Origin: JBCBSS01 sp039819065 | Lineage (GTDB): Bacteria; Bacteroidota; Bacteroidia; Cytophagales; Cyclobacteriaceae | Assembly: GCA_039819065.1 (NCBI GenBank) | Contig: JBCBSS010000116.1 | Span: forward strand, 1 to 26,032 | DNA: 26,032 bases | Direction of reading: 5' to 3' | Part shown: in pieces, positions 1 to 6,897 of the stretch | Position numbering within the stretch: position 1 is the stretch's first letter | Layout of the letters: each line of letters begins with the position of its first letter | Translations under genes and position numbers: made by a program | Notes under the pieces: model-generated | Told to the model about the DNA's origin: nothing | The model's database searches: none | The model's input: only the letters and a program-made list of their open reading frames with translations

Positions 1-175
1 AGTCTAATATTGCATTTCTTTTCGCTTTATAGACTTAATCTACATTGGAAGAACTTGGACTAAAACTTTTCATTTGATTCAAGTTAAATATGAATATTTG
101 ATAAGTGTAAAGTTTTAGTCCAAGTTCTTCCAATGTAGATTAAGTCTAATATTGCATTTCTTTTCGCTTTATAGA
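1..175. repeat. Perfect foldback (40-bp inverted repeat) within 33-bp direct repeats
   Basis: Positions 30-69 are the exact reverse complement of 109-148, separated by a 39-nt AT-rich spacer. Positions 1-33 are repeated in direct orientation at 143-175. The direct repeats overlap the ends of the inverted-repeat arms, so the block reads as sequence, arm, spacer, reversed arm, same sequence again. The right half is the 3' end of the minus-strand gene ending at 84. Such a structure can come from replication template switching, from a small inverted-repeat element, or from an assembly error at a contig edge. The direct repeat starts at the first base of the window, so its true left boundary is not visible. 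Confidence 0.9.
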
Positions 176-476
176 TCATTATACTGCCTGCAAACTCACA
201 TGCAATCCAGTAACTTTCTTCTGGCTCGATTAAAGAACTAAGGGTAAGCAATAGATTTGGGTTAATGTCAATTCTTGCTTCAAAAGAAGTTGTTAGGTCA
301 GACCACCAATTGCAAAACCGTTCATTGAAGTTGTTCAGGTCATAATAATCGGGTGGTTTTTTGATGAATTTTGTTTCAATCTTTCTCAATACCTCTTTTC
401 TATTCGTACTAAGAACCGAGAAATCTTCTGTGCTATGCATCTGTTTGATTGCAGCTATTTTTTCATGCCAATACAT
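84..476 (-). CDS. Hypothetical protein, C-terminus formed by the foldback repeat
   Basis: This is an open frame of 130 codons with no recognised family. The product has no signal peptide or membrane segment. It is rich in aromatic and charged residues, including paired Trp around residues 57-58 and a YWIACEF segment near residue 88, so it is probably a small soluble protein. The last 20 or so residues are encoded by the right arm and spacer of the inverted repeat at 30-148. The natural C-terminus may therefore have been altered by the rearrangement that made the repeat, or may be an assembly artefact. The start codon ATG at 476 is followed by a plausible N-terminus, but no ribosome binding site is evident. 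The gene is on the same strand as its right-hand neighbours, 90 bp away from the SRPBCC gene. Function unknown. Confidence 0.55.
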   Translation of the reverse strand: MYWHEKIAAIKQMHSTEDFSVLSTNRKEVLRKIETKFIKKPPDYYDLNNFNERFCNWWSDLTTSFEARIDINPNLLLTLSSLIEPEESYWIACEFAGSIMIYKAKRNAILDLIYIGRTWTKTLHLSNIHI

Positions 477-566
477 TTATACAAAAGCGTTTGTAAGTGG
501 TAAATAAATCAGAGATGATAAGAGATAATAACTAAATTTTGAATCACATGAGCTGAGCACCTAAGG

Positions 567-1037
567 TTACATAATCTCCTTCCACTTCCCTGACTCCGCA
601 TATTCCTTGATGAACCGGTTTCGTTCTTCAAGCAGTTTAGTCATGTATCGCGTCAGGACAAGGTAGTTAGCCAACCTGCCAAGAATACCTAAAGGCGATT
701 CAAATTGGAAATGATCCACCAGTATAGTCTGATCTCCATTGGTGCTGAAAAAATGATCATGCTTGAATGACTTGAACGCACCTTTTACCATTTCATCGGC
801 AAAGTAGGTTGGACGTTCATATCCAGTGATAATAGAAGTGAGCTTTTGCCATATACCAAAATGCTTCGCCCTCCAGGTCACCGTTTCGCCTAAGTTGATG
901 AGGCCAGAGGTGACACCCGCAACAGCTTCCTCACCCGTATGTGCAGTTGATATCTTATGCAGATCGATACTTCTGGACAGGTCGAAGCAAACCTCAATAG
1001 GTGCGTTAATGGTGGTTTCAAGCTTGATCAGCGGCAT
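567..1037 (-). CDS. SRPBCC (START/Bet v 1-like) family protein
   Basis: The 156-residue product fits the SRPBCC lipid/ligand-binding fold. It opens with a beta strand carrying the typical 'ETTINAPIEVCFDLSRSIDLH' type start (residues 7-27), in which a short motif (APIEVCFD) precedes the first helices. It then has alternating strands, including 'GETVTWRAKHFG' and 'DHFQFESPLG', and ends in a long C-terminal helix (about 128-150). Length matches the family. No signal peptide, so cytoplasmic. Proteins of this type with the 'F.S..G......HDH.F' layout are common in Bacteroidota, but their ligands are mostly unknown. The repeat-rich region 1038-1532 lies upstream. A second, distantly related SRPBCC gene is at 4703-5149. 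The fold assignment is fairly safe; the function is not. Confidence 0.8.
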   Translation of the reverse strand: MPLIKLETTINAPIEVCFDLSRSIDLHKISTAHTGEEAVAGVTSGLINLGETVTWRAKHFGIWQKLTSIITGYERPTYFADEMVKGAFKSFKHDHFFSTNGDQTILVDHFQFESPLGILGRLANYLVLTRYMTKLLEERNRFIKEYAESGKWKEIM

Positions 1038-1042
1038 TTGCT

Positions 1043-1066
1043 AGTAATTAGTATGCAGTAATTAGT
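1043..1066. repeat. Short direct repeat, 14-bp period
   Basis: The 10-mer AGTAATTAGT occurs at 1043-1052 and 1057-1066, only a few bases upstream of the SRPBCC start codon. The surrounding sequence (to about 1075) continues as degenerate variants. It may affect the 5' leader of the SRPBCC gene; no known element is recognised. Confidence 0.6.
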
Positions 1067-1141
1067 CATTAGGTAATCGAATATTTTGTGTTGCCAAATT
1101 CTCTTTGAGACCATTAATCGTTATAGGCATCGGTCGATATG

Positions 1142-1226
1142 GAACGGTAGTGCTGTGAATTCCGTTGCCCTAATATCTCCAACACATTTTTATAGTCAAT
1201 AGGATGCTTTCAGCATGACCGATGAA
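1142..1226 (-). repeat. Intergenic repeat, copy A
   Basis: Read on the minus strand from 1226 to 1142, this block aligns over its whole length with 1446-1361. Shared blocks include TCATC, GTCATnC, GAAnGnATC, TATTG-CTAT, TTGGAGATA and CCGTTC, in the same order with one or two small gaps. It starts with a GTCAT motif of the kind seen in the repeats at 16592 and 16788. No coding potential is conserved between the copies: copy A has a stop in the frame that is open in copy B. It fits a dispersed non-coding intergenic repeat. Confidence 0.65.
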
Positions 1227-1360
1227 GGTGAGATTTTGATCAGGTAATCTCACATTACATCAGTTAATCAAACCATCAGATACCCAAGCTTAACCAGTCC
1301 TTCTGAAGGAAACTTAGTTGCAGGTTATTGATAAATGAACACGTTATCGAAAACCTAGTT

Positions 1361-1446
1361 GAACGGCACCGCCACGAGTTTCACCCCCGTTTATCTCCAA
1401 TATTCTTTCCATAGCCAATAAGATTCCTTCTGAATGACTGATGATG
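1361..1446 (-). repeat. Intergenic repeat, copy B
   Basis: This is the second diverged copy of the 85-bp repeat at 1142-1226, in the same orientation and about 220 bp away. The two differ at roughly a quarter to a third of positions by eye, so the duplication is old or the copies arrived separately. The 134 bp between the copies contain an 8-bp inverted repeat (1228-1235 with 1246-1253) and a degenerate stretch of the octamer repeat described at 1482-1537. Confidence 0.65.
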
Positions 1447-1481
1447 TTTTGTTTGTAGAACGCGGGTATTACAGCGTCAAT

Positions 1482-1537
1482 TGATCAAATCATCCTTTCA
1501 TCAAACCATCAAATCATCCCATCATCAAATCATCATT
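1482..1537 (-). repeat. Octamer minisatellite (NNNGATGA) starting at a stop codon
   Basis: On the minus strand from 1537 to 1482 the sequence divides cleanly into seven 8-bp units of the form NNNGATGA: AATGATGA, TTTGATGA, TGGGATGA, TTTGATGG, TTTGATGA, AAGGATGA and TTTGATCA. The TGA stop codon of the lipoprotein gene (1535-1533) is positions 3-5 of the first unit. The same arrangement occurs at the stop codon of the outer-membrane efflux gene at 16312. Confidence 0.85.
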
Positions 1538-1874
1538 TATCGTTCTTCGGCAGTGGCATTACTCCTCCAAACTTTTCTCTGAAGATGGAACAATCGTTCA
1601 TTACTTTGGTAGTGATTTCTTGCGTCACTTTCATCTTTGCTGCCAATAGGTTATCACCATATTTCTCTTTTAGCTCGTCATTGTGCTGCTCGAGGTTTTC
1701 TAGAAAACAGTTATTATAAACCGCAAGGTAACCTAAAGTATCCGCGTAGTTGTTTAAGGAACACTCGCAAATCTCTTCAGACATACGCGTGGCCAAATCC
1801 TTTTTCTGCTGGCAACCTATTAATATCGAGCAGCCAAAGACCAGTACCAAAGAAGCTTTTAAAATTGATTTCAT
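1533..1874 (-). CDS. Hypothetical lipoprotein
   Basis: The 113-residue product begins with a lipoprotein signal peptide: Lys2, a hydrophobic stretch, and the lipobox LIGC with the lipidated Cys at residue 21. The mature part carries a C-x-C pair (ECEC-like, residues 36-38) and further Cys around 56 and 95, which could form disulfides in the periplasm. No family is recognised. The gene lies 21 bp downstream of another small lipoprotein gene (1896-2390) on the same strand, so the two are probably co-transcribed. Its TGA stop codon is the beginning of an octamer repeat array. Function unknown; anchoring in the cell envelope is well supported. Confidence 0.7.
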   Translation of the reverse strand: MKSILKASLVLVFGCSILIGCQQKKDLATRMSEEICECSLNNYADTLGYLAVYNNCFLENLEQHNDELKEKYGDNLLAAKMKVTQEITTKVMNDCSIFREKFGGVMPLPKNDK

Positions 1875-1895
1875 AAATAGCTATTAAACAGCGGT

Positions 1896-2390
1896 TTAAC
1901 CAAACCAATGCATTTCCACCAGGTCGTGCTCGTACTTGTCCTTCCATTCGTAGAATCGAAACTCCGAGAGTTTGTTGTTGACATTCAGGGTGATACGCAC
2001 TTCAACAGGGGTCTCGTAATTATCAAACTTCACTTTATATCGGAAAATCTTCAAAATCCCTTTATGGAATAGCACTGACGGTAATTCTTTTTCTTTTGCG
2101 TTGCCTAGAAACGCAAGTGCCGGGCAGGTATCTTTAAAACCACCCCCTCGTATTATCTGGTACATTTTGGGCGTGATGAAATCGTAATCTATCAATTGCT
2201 CAAAATTGTTTTCGGCACATATATCAAAAAGTGCACGATAGACTTTATCCGCTACGAATTTGGTCTTATCATCAACTTGGCTGGGATCCACTTCTACAAA
2301 TGGACTAGAGCCACAGGCACCAAATATTAAGACACAACTGATGAGGGTGAGTTTTCTCGAAAGTACAGAAACAGGTTTGTTAAGTAACAT
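1896..2390 (-). CDS. Hypothetical lipoprotein
   Basis: The 164-residue product has a positively charged N-terminus (Lys5, Arg12, Lys13), a hydrophobic segment, and the lipobox FGAC with Cys26 as the predicted lipidation site. The mature region is alpha/beta with a helical segment (about 40-75) followed by strands. One of these, 'YETPVEVRITLNVNNKLSEF', resembles the antiparallel sheets of DUF3887/NTF2-like proteins, but the match is too weak to assign. It is the first gene of a probable two-gene operon with the lipoprotein at 1533-1874, and a promoter-like TATTTTTG element lies 26 bp upstream of its ATG. Function unknown. Confidence 0.7.
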   Translation of the reverse strand: MLLNKPVSVLSRKLTLISCVLIFGACGSSPFVEVDPSQVDDKTKFVADKVYRALFDICAENNFEQLIDYDFITPKMYQIIRGGGFKDTCPALAFLGNAKEKELPSVLFHKGILKIFRYKVKFDNYETPVEVRITLNVNNKLSEFRFYEWKDKYEHDLVEMHWFG

Positions 2391-2416
2391 ACGGAAGCAT
2401 TGGTTTAGGTCTACAC

Positions 2417-2446
2417 CAAAAATAATTATAATATGAGATTAGGAAA
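2417..2446 (-). promoter_or_regulatory. Putative Bacteroidota-type promoter
   Basis: On the minus strand, TATTTTTG (2424-2417) matches the TAnnTTTG -7 consensus exactly. TTTC (2446-2443) lies 18 bp upstream and resembles the -33 TTTG element with one mismatch. The -7 element is 26 bp from the ATG of the lipoprotein gene at 2390, a sensible leader length. Confidence 0.4.
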
Positions 2447-2720
2447 GTATATATAGACCCTTTAGCAGTTTTATCAGAGAAACGAACCCGTTTTTCGTAA
2501 ATTTTACAGGAAAAACCCTTGATGCTTTAAGAGGGTTCAGCGTAGCATTTTTTAGATAGAAGAACTCAAGATCAATCCACAGGTCGATTGGGCCTTTGTG
2601 CTGATTGGCTACCGAATGAGCTTGTAGCCCTTATGCTGTACTTAACAATATATGAACCGGTTATGTATTCAATCTTACTTCGATCTGCCGGTTTTTCAGA
2701 TATGTCGGTCACGAAGGGTG
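2447..2720. other. Intergenic stretch without recognised gene
   Basis: Together with 2391-2446 this is a 330-bp gap between the lipoprotein operon and the unknown gene at 2721-3380. No RNA gene, strong hairpin or complete reading frame is seen. One plus-strand frame (about 2551-2730) stays open for roughly 60 codons without a convincing start, and nothing in it is recognisable. Confidence 0.5.
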
Positions 2721-3380
2721 TTACTTTTTAAACTTCCTGATTTGCTCAAATGCTTTGTCGAACCGGATATCCTTTTCTATGCGCTTAAGGCCATTTCGGG
2801 CAATGCTTAACGGATGGTCTGGGAATTGTTCATCATATTGCTCATCCTCCGAAGCGTTCATTCTATTTCCCTTTTTGAACTCAGGGTCATAGGGGTCTTT
2901 ATTCCACCCATCGAGCCCATCTTCGCTCACCGCCATTTTGTCTTGGCTCAGGAATTGATCAGCGATTGCCGTGTCTCTAATGCCTGTGGTGCCTACTTCT
3001 GCCGCCTGGATTTTCACAACGTAACTACAATTTCTGAAAGGAATCGTCAAAGAAGCCAGATAGGTCATGCCACTGGGTTCCTGGGGCACTTTGAAGATGG
3101 TTTTAATGGCCGTGTAACCTTTCAACTCAATGCTATCTACCTGGATCAACCCTCCATTTACATTTATGATTTGGTTGCGGTAGTAGCTTCGTAATGCAGT
3201 CATATCGACAACAGTGGGTATATCAGGTTTAGAGTCGAAAAAATTGACAGATAACAAAGCGCTCTGTTCCTGATTGATCCATTGCTTAATATGCTCATCT
3301 TTCTTATCCTCGATCCAGTCAAGGTCTGGGACTGAAATTGAGTCAATATTGACTTTAATCTTTCTGAAAAAATTGATCAT
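2721..3380 (-). CDS. Hypothetical protein (possible DcrB/PsbP-like fold)
   Basis: The 219-residue product has no signal peptide. Its centre (about 75-155) runs as strands and turns, with 'IELKGYTAIKTIFKVP', 'TYLASLTIPF' and 'SYVVKIQAAEVGTTGIRD', a layout reminiscent of DcrB/Mog1/PsbP-like domains. The C-terminal 60 residues are charged, with 'DGWNKDPYDP' followed by 'FPDHPLSIARNGLKRIEKDIRFD'. A 'DxxFPxHPLSxxR' type stretch recurs in uncharacterised bacterial proteins of this length as I remember them, but I cannot name the family with certainty. It is transcribed divergently from the alkylation repair gene, with 124 bp between start codons. Function unknown. Confidence 0.6.
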   Translation of the reverse strand: MINFFRKIKVNIDSISVPDLDWIEDKKDEHIKQWINQEQSALLSVNFFDSKPDIPTVVDMTALRSYYRNQIINVNGGLIQVDSIELKGYTAIKTIFKVPQEPSGMTYLASLTIPFRNCSYVVKIQAAEVGTTGIRDTAIADQFLSQDKMAVSEDGLDGWNKDPYDPEFKKGNRMNASEDEQYDEQFPDHPLSIARNGLKRIEKDIRFDKAFEQIRKFKK

Positions 3381-3504
3381 GTCTAAATTGAGCTCGCGGA
3401 AGTAAGGAGAATATGGCTTTCATATTTTCAGCGGAAAAGTATTTCATAAATTCCGAAGTGGTAGGCCATAATCATTATTTTTATTGGTTGAACGCCAGAC
3501 ACAA

Positions 3505-4311
3505 ATGACAGACATTCCCTCAGAAGTAATGAACCGTAAAGGTGCCAGAAAAGCGGAAGACATTCCGGCTCAGGTATTGGACCTTTTACAAGCGGGTATA
3601 ATTGAAACGGTAAACCTGACCGAATGGCTGGCTACAGACCAATTAGAAGTGCTGAAAATGGTGTTGTCTGAGCTTGGTCAAGATTCCCGCTTTGCTGAAT
3701 TTGAAGCAGCGGTGAGCGCCCAGAAAAAGCCAACAGCAAATAGCAATACAAAGGTAATTGGTCATCATTTCGGGACCAGGTTCTCCAATGAGCAGGTTTT
3801 CAAACATCTTAGAGAGCACGCCTCAGATATTGTCAGATGTTGGGCTTGCTGGGCAGAAGGTGTACGGGCTCAGGAGGTACCTACTTTGTTAAAGACTATG
3901 AAACCATATGCTGCTGATACGCATTTCGGTGTAAGAGAAGTGGTCATATTTGCCTCTAAAGATCAGATGATAGCAGAATTGGAAACATCGGTTGGTATTC
4001 TTACTGAATGGACTGCTTCCGAAGATGAAAATGTAAGACGGTATGCCGTTGAGTCTTTAAGACCAATCGGCGTATGGACTAAGAAGATCGAAGCCTTTCA
4101 GGTGGACCCCAGTTTAGGTCTGTCTTTACTAGAACCATTGAAATCTGATCCCTCTAAATATGTACAGAACTCGGTAGCCAATTGGTTGAACGACGCTTCA
4201 AAATCTCAGCCTGACTGGGTACAATCCGTTTGCGATACTTGGTCAAAGCACTCGAATTCTAAAGAAACGGCCTACATTGTGAAAAGAGCACTCAGAACGA
4301 TCAATAAGTAA
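3505..4311 (+). CDS. DNA alkylation repair protein, AlkC/AlkD-type HEAT-repeat family
   Basis: The 268-residue product resembles HEAT-like-repeat DNA glycosylases of the AlkC group, which remove alkylated bases such as 3-methyladenine. The diagnostic part is the C-terminal half: 'HFGVREVVIF' is followed by 'WTASEDENVRRYAVESLRPIGVW', and then 'SDPSKYVQNSVANWLNDASKSQPDWV', a sequence of aromatic and charged residues that lines the concave DNA-binding face in this family. The N-terminal part (about 1-100) is helical. The frame is open from a TTG at 3484, but ATG at 3505 gives the better N-terminus and is used here. The gene stands alone on the plus strand among minus-strand genes and ends 27 bp from the convergent TfoX-like gene. 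The family call is strong; the exact substrate is inferred. Confidence 0.88.
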   Translation: MTDIPSEVMNRKGARKAEDIPAQVLDLLQAGIIETVNLTEWLATDQLEVLKMVLSELGQDSRFAEFEAAVSAQKKPTANSNTKVIGHHFGTRFSNEQVFKHLREHASDIVRCWACWAEGVRAQEVPTLLKTMKPYAADTHFGVREVVIFASKDQMIAELETSVGILTEWTASEDENVRRYAVESLRPIGVWTKKIEAFQVDPSLGLSLLEPLKSDPSKYVQNSVANWLNDASKSQPDWVQSVCDTWSKHSNSKETAYIVKRALRTINK

Positions 4312-4338
4312 GCAGTCAGGCGACTTTATAGACAGACG

Positions 4339-4674
4339 CTACTTAGGCTCAAGGGTCATCACATAGTCATAGCTCTCATTCAAGTATTCGGCCACTTTAT
4401 CAAGATCGGCTAATAGCGCTTCAGGTATCAGTATATAACCTTGCATGGTAGAACCATAGGATTTGTAGAAAGTCGTATCCAGTTGCTTCATATACTTTTC
4501 CTGTACTTCTTTGGAAAACCTGATGCCTACTTCTCCCGCTTTGTTCAGCAATGAGAACATGTATCCATTAGCTGAGGTGTAGGGCATGGTTTTGCCTTTC
4601 CGCTCAAACCGTGGACATTTTTCAATCAGCTCGTCGTACATTTTAAGCTTTTCTTTCCAGTTATCGTTTGCCAT
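4339..4674 (-). CDS. TfoX/Sxy N-terminal-domain-like protein
   Basis: The 111-residue product matches the single-domain TfoX_N family. The marks are 'GKTMPYTSANGYMFSLLNKAGEVGIRFSKE' (residues 27-56), in which the MPYTSxNGxMFS stretch is typical, and a C-terminal helix ending 'YLNESYDYVMTLEPK'. Full-length TfoX (Sxy) controls competence genes in Gammaproteobacteria, but short stand-alone versions like this are widespread and uncharacterised, so a competence role should not be assumed. It is 28 bp downstream of the SRPBCC gene at 4703-5149 and probably in one transcript with it. It converges with the AlkC-type gene. Confidence 0.8.
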   Translation of the reverse strand: MANDNWKEKLKMYDELIEKCPRFERKGKTMPYTSANGYMFSLLNKAGEVGIRFSKEVQEKYMKQLDTTFYKSYGSTMQGYILIPEALLADLDKVAEYLNESYDYVMTLEPK

Positions 4675-4702
4675 AAATTATCACTTGAGTTAGTTAATAC
4701 TA

Positions 4703-5149
4703 TTAATCTTGGTGTCGTTCTACAAACTCTTTGAACTGCCTCATCCATTTGTCCCCTTGTTTTCGATAGACACTAGGAAACAGTATGGCCATTAGTTTAG
4801 GAATGAACCAGTTAATTCTGGTGTATTCAAACTCATACTCGTACAGCGTGCGGTTATCATCAAGTATGATAAAACTGCACTTCATAGTATTATCCATGTG
4901 TTTGTGATGGTAGAACGCCTCGAAAGTTTCGGGTAGGCGATTGGAGGTGATGGTTTCCGTAAGTACCATGTCCATTTTACCAGATTGGTAATACATCCGC
5001 GATACGGCACCATCTTGTCCTAAGTCTCCACTGACCAATTCTTTTTTGACAAAACCATCTTGGTATTTGCCTAGGTAGGCTGGATCTGCGAAAAGGGATG
5101 CCACCATATCTCTAGGTTGATTGATTTCTACTGCGCCTTTATGTCTCAT
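4703..5149 (-). CDS. SRPBCC family protein
   Basis: The 148-residue product has the SRPBCC layout. It has an N-terminal strand with 'EINQPRDMVASLFADPAYL' (residues 7-25), where the P-x-D/E-x-V..LF element starts the first helices. A central sheet includes 'MVLTETITSNRLPETFEAFYHH' and 'YEYEFEYTRINW', and a C-terminal helix ends 'GDKWMRQFKEFVER'. It is cytoplasmic with no signal peptide. It sits between the AraC regulator (81 bp upstream on the same strand) and the TfoX-like gene. A 7-bp inverted repeat in the gap upstream could be an operator. The ligand or substrate is unknown. Confidence 0.82.
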   Translation of the reverse strand: MRHKGAVEINQPRDMVASLFADPAYLGKYQDGFVKKELVSGDLGQDGAVSRMYYQSGKMDMVLTETITSNRLPETFEAFYHHKHMDNTMKCSFIILDDNRTLYEYEFEYTRINWFIPKLMAILFPSVYRKQGDKWMRQFKEFVERHQD

Positions 5150-5200
5150 ATTTCAATTGACTTATTAGAGGGGCTAGATAGCAATAGCAGTAGCTTTTCA

Positions 5201-5223
5201 GGTTACATTGTCGTTTTGTAACC
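5201..5223. promoter_or_regulatory. Inverted repeat between AraC and SRPBCC genes
   Basis: GGTTACA (5201-5207) and TGTAACC (5217-5223) form a perfect 7-bp inverted repeat around a 9-nt spacer. It lies 6 bp after the AraC stop codon and about 51 bp upstream of the SRPBCC start. It has no T-tract on the minus strand, so a terminator for the AraC gene is less likely than an operator for the SRPBCC-TfoX pair. AraC proteins usually prefer direct repeats, so the binding protein is open. Confidence 0.4.
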
Positions 5224-5229
5224 CAATTT

Positions 5230-6333
5230 TTAAGCGATTTTTTGTGTCGCCCTTAATTTTTGTAAATATTCTGATGGAGAAACCCCTTCAAACTGCTTGA
5301 ACACGCGATAGAAAGTGACCTTGTTGTTAAAGCCAGCATCATAAGCCACATCAACCAGTTTGATTTGCGATCCAATGCGCTGAGACATGATCATTTTGGC
5401 CTCCTTTAAACGGTATTGAGCCAACAAGTTTTTGAAACTGCAGTTGAATTTTTGATTGATGATTTCAGAAACCAGAGAAGGGGAGAGTGAAACGGCTTCT
5501 GAAAAGGTTTTAAGGCTCAGGCTGTCATCCAGAAACAGCTTATCTACTTCTAACTTGGCCACGATTATAGCTTCCTGTTCGGCACGTTTTTCTCTGTCGC
5601 CTATTTCTCTGGCTTTGTTTTCCAGGATGGCCGACTTGCCGACCAGTTTATAAACAATCGACTGGATAATGAAAGTCATCATGAGCATGCTTACCTGATT
5701 GAAATACTCCCACTGGTATTGCCCTAGCGGCCTGAAGATGAAATAGAGGAGATGCAGTACCAAAAGACCAGAATAGAGTTTCAGAATGGTCAAATACCAA
5801 TTGACCAGATCGTTATTTTTGATGTGCTGGGTAAAAGCATTCAATTTGGATATCGCCAGCACGATGTAGATGCCAATATAGGCAAACATGCTCAGGTTGA
5901 AATAGAACTCGAAGTCGCCGTAGCCCGGTACACGCTGCATGAAGGCCATGACCATTTCCACTTTTTCATTACCATCCATTAGGTAGAATGGTATATTGAT
6001 GAGGAGCATGAGTAGGAAAGGAGTAAAATGCAGTAAATGTTTGGCGCGTAGCTTAAAAGTGCTTTGCGTTAGGGCCACAGCCATAAACAATAGCAAAGGA
6101 GGCTTTACAAAACTGATGGGGTAACTAATACCCAACAGGTGCGGCACGGACTCTATTAGATGGGCCTCAACCAAAAACCTTTCTATCAGTGTGATGCCCT
6201 CAATGGTTAGAAAAAGCACAAAGGCTTTCTTAAATAGGGTGATAGGCTTTTTGGTGAGAATAACAGCCGAAATGAAAAGCGCTTGCAGCGCGCCATAGAT
6301 CACAAGGTAATTCAGCAATAGGGATAGGTTCAT
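5230..6333 (-). CDS. AraC-family regulator with N-terminal multi-TM sensor
   Basis: From ATG at 6333 the product is 367 residues. The first ~240 residues contain about seven hydrophobic segments, starting 'LSLLLNYLVIYGALQALFIS'. The last ~100 residues are an AraC-type DNA-binding domain with two helix-turn-helix units. The first is 'SLKTFSEAVSLSPSLVSEII'; the second contains 'KLVDVAYDAGFNNKVTFYRV' followed by 'FKQFEGVSPSEYL', which is the AraC signature. A coiled, charged linker joins the halves. Membrane-bound regulators of this kind are common in Bacteroidota and are thought to sense a signal in or near the membrane. The frame is open 26 codons further upstream to 6411, but the inner ATG gives the usual N-terminus. 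It is followed by SRPBCC and TfoX-like genes, its likely targets by position. A second protein of the same design is at 17895. Confidence 0.88.
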   Translation of the reverse strand: MNLSLLLNYLVIYGALQALFISAVILTKKPITLFKKAFVLFLTIEGITLIERFLVEAHLIESVPHLLGISYPISFVKPPLLLFMAVALTQSTFKLRAKHLLHFTPFLLMLLINIPFYLMDGNEKVEMVMAFMQRVPGYGDFEFYFNLSMFAYIGIYIVLAISKLNAFTQHIKNNDLVNWYLTILKLYSGLLVLHLLYFIFRPLGQYQWEYFNQVSMLMMTFIIQSIVYKLVGKSAILENKAREIGDREKRAEQEAIIVAKLEVDKLFLDDSLSLKTFSEAVSLSPSLVSEIINQKFNCSFKNLLAQYRLKEAKMIMSQRIGSQIKLVDVAYDAGFNNKVTFYRVFKQFEGVSPSEYLQKLRATQKIA

Positions 6334-6477
6334 TTCCAGTGTATCACTTTGGTCAATCAATTCAGCCTCTAACCAGGCCGAAACAAACATCTCGCACAAG
6401 TCAATGTACAAAAAGAATTACACTTTGCCATTACAGTGGTGGGCTTAGGTCTGTGATGAGTTTTTCAGGGCAGCGCC

Positions 6478-6897
6478 CTACTGGCTTAACCCTTTGATGA
6501 AGCTCTCAGGAGTAAAAACTGCAAGTTTGGATTTCTTATAATCCTTGGTATTTCTGGTTAAAATCAATTGGACTCCTTGTATTCGTCGTGCACAGGCGTG
6601 TTGTACTGCATCTTCAAAATCTTTAAAGTCGCTCTCTAGTGCTGTGATGATATCATCTCCATTTACAGGCCAGATACTGACCAAAGAGGTCAATATGCTA
6701 ATCACTTCCCTCGCTTTCTTATCACCAAGCATTTTACGCGCTACATAGTAGACATTGTTGATGGATAGACTAGAAACGTATACTACCACCTTGTTTTTCT
6801 CAGCGAGGTCAAAAACCTGGGATGAATAATAAGAATGAGGTTCTCTATCAGTTAGAAAATCAATTATTACATCAGTATCAACGAAGAGTTTATCCAT
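6478..6897 (-). CDS. PIN-domain ribonuclease toxin (VapC-like, PIN_3 type)
   Basis: The 139-residue product is a single PIN domain, the fold of VapC toxins, which cut RNA using metal ions held by acidic residues. Asp7 in 'FVDTDVIIDFL', Asp96 in 'DFEDAVQ', and 'TRNTKDY' (114-120, Asp119) are the expected acidic sites. The second acidic position, often Glu in other VapCs, falls in 'LSINNVYYVARK' and is Asn here, as in the PIN_3 subfamily. The gene overlaps the end of the antitoxin gene by 8 bp, the usual arrangement for translational coupling in type II modules. A GC-rich palindrome (6467-6479) touches the stop codon. Whether it kills or arrests this host is not known. Confidence 0.88.
   Translation of the reverse strand: MDKLFVDTDVIIDFLTDREPHSYYSSQVFDLAEKNKVVVYVSSLSINNVYYVARKMLGDKKAREVISILTSLVSIWPVNGDDIITALESDFKDFEDAVQHACARRIQGVQLILTRNTKDYKKSKLAVFTPESFIKGLSQ

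Noticed and set aside
2500..2720. A plus-strand DALRGF-like stretch near 2520 and an open frame after it, suggesting a decayed acyltransferase/DUF418 gene
   Set aside because: Only six residues match, a stop follows at once, and the open frame downstream has no recognisable similarity. Coincidence is the simpler explanation.
3484..3504. TTG start for the alkylation repair gene
   Set aside because: An ATG seven codons later gives a normal N-terminus, and no ribosome binding site favours the TTG.
6334..6411. Longer start for the AraC regulator at 5230
   Set aside because: The extra 26 residues are polar and acidic, unlike the usual beginning of this protein type; the inner ATG places the first membrane helix at the N-terminus.
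6467..6479. AGGGC-AGC-GCCCT palindrome at the end of the PIN toxin gene as a terminator
   Set aside because: There is no T-run on the minus strand after the stem, and the stem overlaps the stop codon.
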